Source: Haplosporangium gracile | Taxonomy: Eukaryota > Mortierellomycota > Mortierellomycetes > Mortierellales > Mortierellaceae | DNA length: 12,608 nucleotides | Assembly: GCA_015499985.1 (NCBI GenBank) | Contig: JAAAUF010001087.1 | Location: 1 to 12,608, forward strand | Reading direction: 5' to 3' | Made by a program: the position numbers and the translations under genes | In this document: in pieces, positions 9,072-12,608 of the stretch | Position numbering within the stretch: position 1 is the stretch's first letter | Layout: each line of letters starts with the position of its first letter | The notes under the pieces: generated by a model | What the model saw: only the letters and a program-made list of their open reading frames with translations | Database searches by the model: none | What the model was told of the DNA's origin: nothing

Positions 9072-11096
9072 CAAATGGAAGGTGCAGCTGTTCGAACTTG
9101 TTTGAAGTGAGACACTCCTTTGATGAGAATCCGACGGACCCAAGGTTTTTTTTGCTGTGCCTGTACCTGCAAACATGTGCTATAAGCATACTCGACCCAA
9201 TAACTAACCGAATTGACCAAATAGGCAGGCAAGCCAAAGACTGGGTTTGCGTCGCCCACTGATTTTTGTTCAATGTCTAATTCATTCAGAAACAACGGCT
9301 GTTTAACCACCTTCGTTTTTTTTCTTCCTCTCTCCTCTCTTCCCCAACTTCCTCTAGCTTTGAAAGCCTGCTTTGTTTGTGTGGCTCCAACAGTGTCTTC
9401 GTTCTTTCCTAAATGCCTAACATTCTCACCTCGCTGAGACCTTGGCCGAAACTTGAACCAGCGCACACATACATACGCTCAACACACTCTGTTGCATTTT
9501 CCTTCTTTTCTTTCTCCGCCTTAAACACCCTTTGAACACCTGCACCTCACCAAGCAATTCTCAGGATTGAAAATGGTTGTGGGGACCAAAACAAAAATTA
9601 CAGACGCATTGCAAGATCAAAAAGAGGGATCATATCTCGACTGGGCCCGGTTCAGAGCACACAAAACCGCCTCTCAGGTTCATCCTAGGCCGTGCATAAA
9701 ACCTAAACTGACTTTTGCTTCATCGTTATCATCATCTTCAACATCAAGATCTACAGCCAGACAGAACGAGTAGTGAAAAAAGGACACTAGGAGAATACCT
9801 TATCCCTTCGTCCGTTTTTGATTAATTTTTGTGGGCGAAATTTGTACGGGAATAGCATGAAAACGCCCTTCTCTTCTTATTTACAAAAAATATCATTGAC
9901 GTTGATCCTCCCCTATGCTAACATGAAAAAGACAAACCAGACCGAGATTGTCAACGTCATCTACTTTTTTCTCATTCCTTCACCATTCCCATTAAGTGGA
10001 TGCAGCAATGGAAAATACTCCATCAATTCAGACTTCTCCCACTCATTCAGGCATGAGACTAGTGACAATGATGTCAGAACCCAGAGAAAAAAGATGGGCA
10101 GACACCTCATTCTGATCCTTTTCATTTGCACTTCAGAGAAGTGATAATAGAGGTCGAAATATTCTGAATAAGAGTGGTCAAAGATCAACCTTCATAAATG
10201 AAATTCACTTCAAAAAACCCTGACCGACACAAAAGGATATAGAGAGATAGAAAAATAGATGCGATTCAAAGTGCACAAGTTGCGTTTTCATGAGCAAGTC
10301 TGCATGTTCCTGTAGTATTGTCAACAGCAATATACGTTTTCTTTCTATGATACACAAATCAACACGATAGGAAACAAATAAAAAAGAACACGCACAAGCA
10401 AGTCTGACGTGTACATTGATTGGTGTCACGAAGGGGATAGTTACTGTGTGCATTTCGAACATCGCTGCCGACCATGCGACCGTATTTCCTTTCGATTTTT
10501 TTTCTTGATCCTCCCAAAAGAAAGCAATATAGACCGATACATTGCCTTCTTTTGGGACGATAACCGATGCCCAGATTTATTGTTAAGAAGGCGCAAAAAA
10601 TATCGGACAAGTCTGCCGAACCGAAACACCTCTACCATTCCTCTCTTTTATGGGCGGTCAATTAAAGTTGTGGAAGGACAAAACCAGAAGCCCATTATGT
10701 GGCGGTCAGCAGACACAAGCGGGAACAAAAGTATGAGATCTCCTCATTATTTTGTTTACTCAGGCATGTACATGTCTTATTAGTGTCTGTCCTTCACAAC
10801 AACAAAAAAATATCTCTATGATTTTTAACAGCCCACTCTTTTTTTTATGAAAATTCCAAGGCGATGAACGTCAGAGATGCCAAGAATTGCGCTACGTGTA
10901 ATATGTTCGCCGAATCGACCAAGAGCAACGGTGGTATTGATGTATAACAGCTAAATTCAGGCACCACCTTGCCGTAGATTGCAATTACATTTTCTGGTGA
11001 CAGAAGCCATTTGAATTACTCATCGGACATTTTCTCTTCCAACCATTCAATGTTTTTCTCCAGGATAGCCCAATATAACTCAAACGTACTGTAAAC
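9072..11096. other. Gene-poor region without recognisable genes
   Basis: About 2 kb of moderately AT-rich DNA. Short open frames (for example plus strand 9567-9773, 9818-10144 and 10409-10783) have no recognisable domain, biased codon use or splice partners. The one clear structure is the hairpin at 10513-10556. The stretch just below 11097 may hold more, heavily decayed, Argonaute sequence: a minus-strand frame continues with VYSTFELYWAILEKN and then a TAA, but I cannot match it to the family with confidence. Confidence 0.55.
10513..10556 (-). other. 19-bp inverted repeat with a 6-nt loop
   Basis: Plus-strand arm CCCAAAAGAAAGCAATATA (10513-10531), loop GACCGA, and arm TACATTGCCTTCTTTTGGG (10538-10556). 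Seventeen of 19 positions are complementary. The two mismatches are A/C on the plus strand but U/G wobbles on a minus-strand transcript, so a minus-strand RNA could pair along all 19 positions. No coding frame accounts for it. It could be a small-RNA precursor, a binding site, or a remnant of a miniature inverted-repeat element; nothing visible decides between these. Confidence 0.75.
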
Positions 11097-11401
11097 TCAA
11101 TTAAAACAAAGGTACGACTGCCGAAAGAAGAGTTCCTTGGCCAAGAACAGATTCTTTCGGCCGTAGAAGATGAGCAGGGTATCGGTGATGCCAGACTTGC
11201 TATTAAGCAGCACAAACTGCTCAAAGATTCGTTTGTTGATTGGGGGCGGACATTGGGGGGTGATAGTGGCATCGTAGTGGTGGATGTTGATGCTGGGGAA
11301 CGCTTTGAGCCGAAAGAAATCTGTGTGAGCCTTGATGAGGTTGCAGACTTGGCCAATATTAGCGTCTTGACGAGTTTAGTCAGCTTGATGGAGGCGGACA
11401 T
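11097..11401 (-). pseudogene. Argonaute N-terminal domain fragment, frameshifted
   Basis: Argonaute proteins load small RNAs and silence matching targets; this is only the N-terminal region of such a gene. An ATG in good context (AACCATGTCC) at 11401 opens MSASIKLTK, then a net 2-nt shift near 11376-11380 leads into the frame from 11375. That frame has the Argonaute N-domain signature FPSINIHHYDATITPQCPPP, then INKRIFEQFVLL, then YGRKNLFLAKEL. A second shift near 11125 returns to the ATG frame, where FGSRTFVLIEF resembles the next strand. The middle frame ends at TGA 11099-11097. No L1, PAZ, MID or PIWI region is recognisable downstream in the window, so the gene is truncated as well as frameshifted. 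Upstream DNA still looks like a leader. The family call is strong; exact shift positions are inferred. Confidence 0.8.
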
Positions 11402-11527
11402 GGTTGACGCTATTGTTTCCGGAGAGTGCGTAAGTGTGTCGAGTGATGAGTGTGCAGCTGCATGGTTGATTTAAGGTTCGTTATTTGTTTGCTGTGTGTG
11501 CTTTTGTGTATGTGGGCGAGAAATAAT

Positions 11528-11722
11528 AGGGGCTCAAAGGGCAAAAAGAGAAAAAAAAAGAGACAAAGAGAAGGCCAAAAAGGGAAGGAGAGAGCCAAAA
11601 AGTGAAAGGAAAGAGACAGAGAGAGGCGAAAAAGAGGAAGGAAAGAGACAAAGAGAGAGAGCCAAAAAGAGAATGGAAGGAGGCAAAGAGAGAGACAAAA
11701 CAGAAAAGAAAAAAAGAAAAGC
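11528..11722 (+). repeat. Homopurine tract with an imperfect period of about 33 nt
   Basis: Almost entirely A and G on the plus strand. GCCAAAAAG-like words recur at 11541, 11574, 11594, 11626 and 11661, and GGAAAGAGACA recurs at a spacing of 33 nt. Plus-strand translation is only Lys/Arg/Glu and minus-strand translation is only Phe/Ser/Leu, so neither long open frame is taken as a gene. It lies between the Argonaute relic and the XPG-like gene. Confidence 0.75.
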
Positions 11723-11970
11723 TGTGGTTTATGATGTTGACCATCATCTAAGGTAAGCATGAAGCAAGCCTTTTTATTTTTCTTTGAGGATTTCATTATG
11801 GTTATTTTTGGGCTATTGTTTTGGTGATTTCTTGCTGTGTGGTGTGGATGATATCCCTAGTCGATTGTCTGTGTTGAAGCAGTATTGGCTGAGGCAGGCA
11901 TAGGAGAACTTGTTGAGTGTATAGTGGTCTCCACATATAAACCTTTGTCCTTTCCACTTCCCCCATTTCC

Positions 11971-11977
11971 TATAAAA
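11971..11977 (+). promoter_or_regulatory. Candidate TATA box of the XPG-like gene
   Basis: TATAAAA sits directly before a long C/T-rich leader. It lies about 280 nt upstream of the ATG at 12250, and about 175 nt once the predicted leader intron is removed. A second similar site (ATATAAA) lies about 35 nt upstream. Confidence 0.5.
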
Positions 11978-12138
11978 ACCCACACCCATTTCCTTCCTTC
12001 CTTCTTCCTTCCTCATCAATTTCCAACCACACTCTCTCCAGTACACCTTACATCTCACACTCTCCTCCACATCCACTTACATACTACTCTACATACATCT
12101 TAGCCAACCCTTTCTAAGCAACCCACAGCAACCATTCT

Positions 12139-12242
12139 GTAAGACCAATGGTGGATGTAATTTTGAATCGTGCTCAAAATATCCTTTTACAACTTAACAA
12201 GCAAGGAGACTCACACTAACTTTCACACTTCCCCTAATATAG
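12139..12242 (+). other. 5'UTR intron of the XPG-like gene (104 nt)
   Basis: The donor is TTCT|GTAAGA at 12139. A CACTAAC branch point lies at 12214-12220, followed by a pyrimidine-rich stretch and a TATAG acceptor ending at 12242. The ATG follows seven bases later. Branch-point-to-acceptor distance and intron size match the other introns in the window. Confidence 0.65.
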
Positions 12243-12249
12243 TTCAAGA

Positions 12250-12608
12250 ATGGGAGTCAAAGTCCTTCCTACTTGGATCAAGGAAGCCTCCGACGGAATC
12301 GTGGAAGATCTCACCAACAAAAAAGTATGCCATGTGGACTTTTTCAGAGAGACCGCGGATATCGAGTTGGGAAGTCCATCCACCAAACATGCTCGCCTCA
12401 CATTAGAAGCTCCCCCAGGCACAAGTACTTCGACCGGTTCTGAGTATGTTGCAAACCCTTCCGGTTCGGTTCCGACAAACTTTGGGGCAACGCTCCAACA
12501 CCTGCTGCAAGGAGAGCCAGCTCAGATCTTTTTCGACAGCAATGCTGTTCTCACAACAACACGTGCCCAGAAGCAAGGTATTGTAAGTGTACTGCGTTTT
12601 CAAGTACA
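12250..12608 (+). CDS. Putative XPG/FEN1-like nuclease, N-terminal part (runs off the window)
   Basis: First coding exon of a gene cut by the window edge. XPG/FEN1-family proteins are structure-specific nucleases that start with MGVxGL; this protein starts MGVKVLPTWIKEASDGIVED and continues NKKVCHVDFFRE, where the Asp of VDFF would match the first metal-binding Asp. Later QIFFDSNAVLTTTRAQKQ resembles the end of an XPG N domain. The segment between them (about residues 40-80, rich in Ser, Thr, Pro and Gly) looks like an insertion. The usual Gly in MGVxGL is Val here, so activity is uncertain. The frame stays open to the window end, but GTAAGT at 12583 or GTATTG at 12578 may be a splice donor ending the exon. 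Start chosen because it is the first ATG after the leader intron. Confidence 0.55.
   Translation, partial: MGVKVLPTWIKEASDGIVEDLTNKKVCHVDFFRETADIELGSPSTKHARLTLEAPPGTSTSTGSEYVANPSGSVPTNFGATLQHLLQGEPAQIFFDSNAVLTTTRAQKQGIVSVLRFQV

Larger units (their letters stand above)
11402..12249. other. Head-to-head intergenic region
   Basis: It lies between the minus-strand Argonaute relic and the plus-strand XPG-like gene, so it would have served both promoters. It contains the purine tract, a TATA box at 11971-11977, a C/T-rich plus-strand leader (about 11980-12120) with no upstream ATG close to the start, and a 5'UTR intron at 12139-12242. Confidence 0.6.

Noticed and set aside
8825..9466. 213-codon minus-strand frame upstream of the UNC93-like ATG
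   Set aside because: It covers the promoter and leader and then overlaps the start of the UNC93-like gene in another frame. It shows no family motif and no useful splice donor into the real frame.
9818..10144. 108-codon plus-strand frame
   Set aside because: No conserved pattern, no promoter or splice sites, and composition like the surrounding non-coding DNA.
10409..10783. 124-codon plus-strand frame
   Set aside because: It spans the hairpin, has no recognisable motif, and its residue make-up (high Cys, Arg, Phe) looks like translated non-coding DNA.
11253..11474. 73-codon plus-strand frame
   Set aside because: It is antisense to the Argonaute fragment, whose minus-strand similarity explains the sequence better.
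11410..11796. Phe/Leu/Ser-rich minus-strand frame that could look like a membrane protein
   Set aside because: It is the translation of the homopurine tract's complement and has no structure beyond the DNA repeat.

Overview
The window looks like nuclear DNA from a filamentous, early-diverging fungus. A Mucoromycota or Mortierella-like host is my inference from gene style, not a database match. The supporting signs are spliceosomal introns with GTAAGT or GTATGT donors and CTAAC-type branch points, a glutamine-rich C2H2 zinc-finger regulator, a fungal UNC93-like (DUF895) membrane protein with strong C/G-ending codon bias, an Argonaute relic, and a divergent XPG-like nuclease start. Intergenic DNA is long and full of purine-rich and simple-sequence tracts. 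No bacterial, plasmid or phage feature is visible.

Layout. Positions 144-4011 (minus) hold a four-exon gene for an 831-residue C2H2 zinc-finger protein, with three fingers in the middle of long low-complexity arms. Positions 4012-5906 are mostly intergenic repeats with no convincing gene. Positions 5907-7027 (minus) hold a two-exon gene for a 319-residue flavin-reductase-like protein with a probable mitochondrial presequence. Positions 7629-8931 (minus) carry an almost complete UNC93-like transporter reading frame broken by three TAG and three TGA codons and one frameshift. Positions 9072-11096 are a gene-poor stretch with one strong 44-nt hairpin at 10513-10556. Positions 11097-11401 (minus) are a frameshifted N-terminal fragment of an Argonaute gene. 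From 12250 to the window end (plus) runs the first coding exon of a putative XPG/FEN1-like nuclease, preceded by a TATA box and a 5'UTR intron.

The genes do not form an operon or an obvious pathway: they are independent eukaryotic transcription units. The Argonaute relic and the XPG-like gene lie head to head about 850 bp apart. The most notable observation is the UNC93-like locus. Its protein sequence and codon bias look conserved, yet it carries six in-frame stops, several at positions where the family has Trp or Gln. Every one is TAG or TGA, so each could arise by one C-to-T or G-to-A transition, and each could be turned into a Trp codon by one A-to-I edit. A recent pseudogene is the simplest reading; recoding is a testable alternative.
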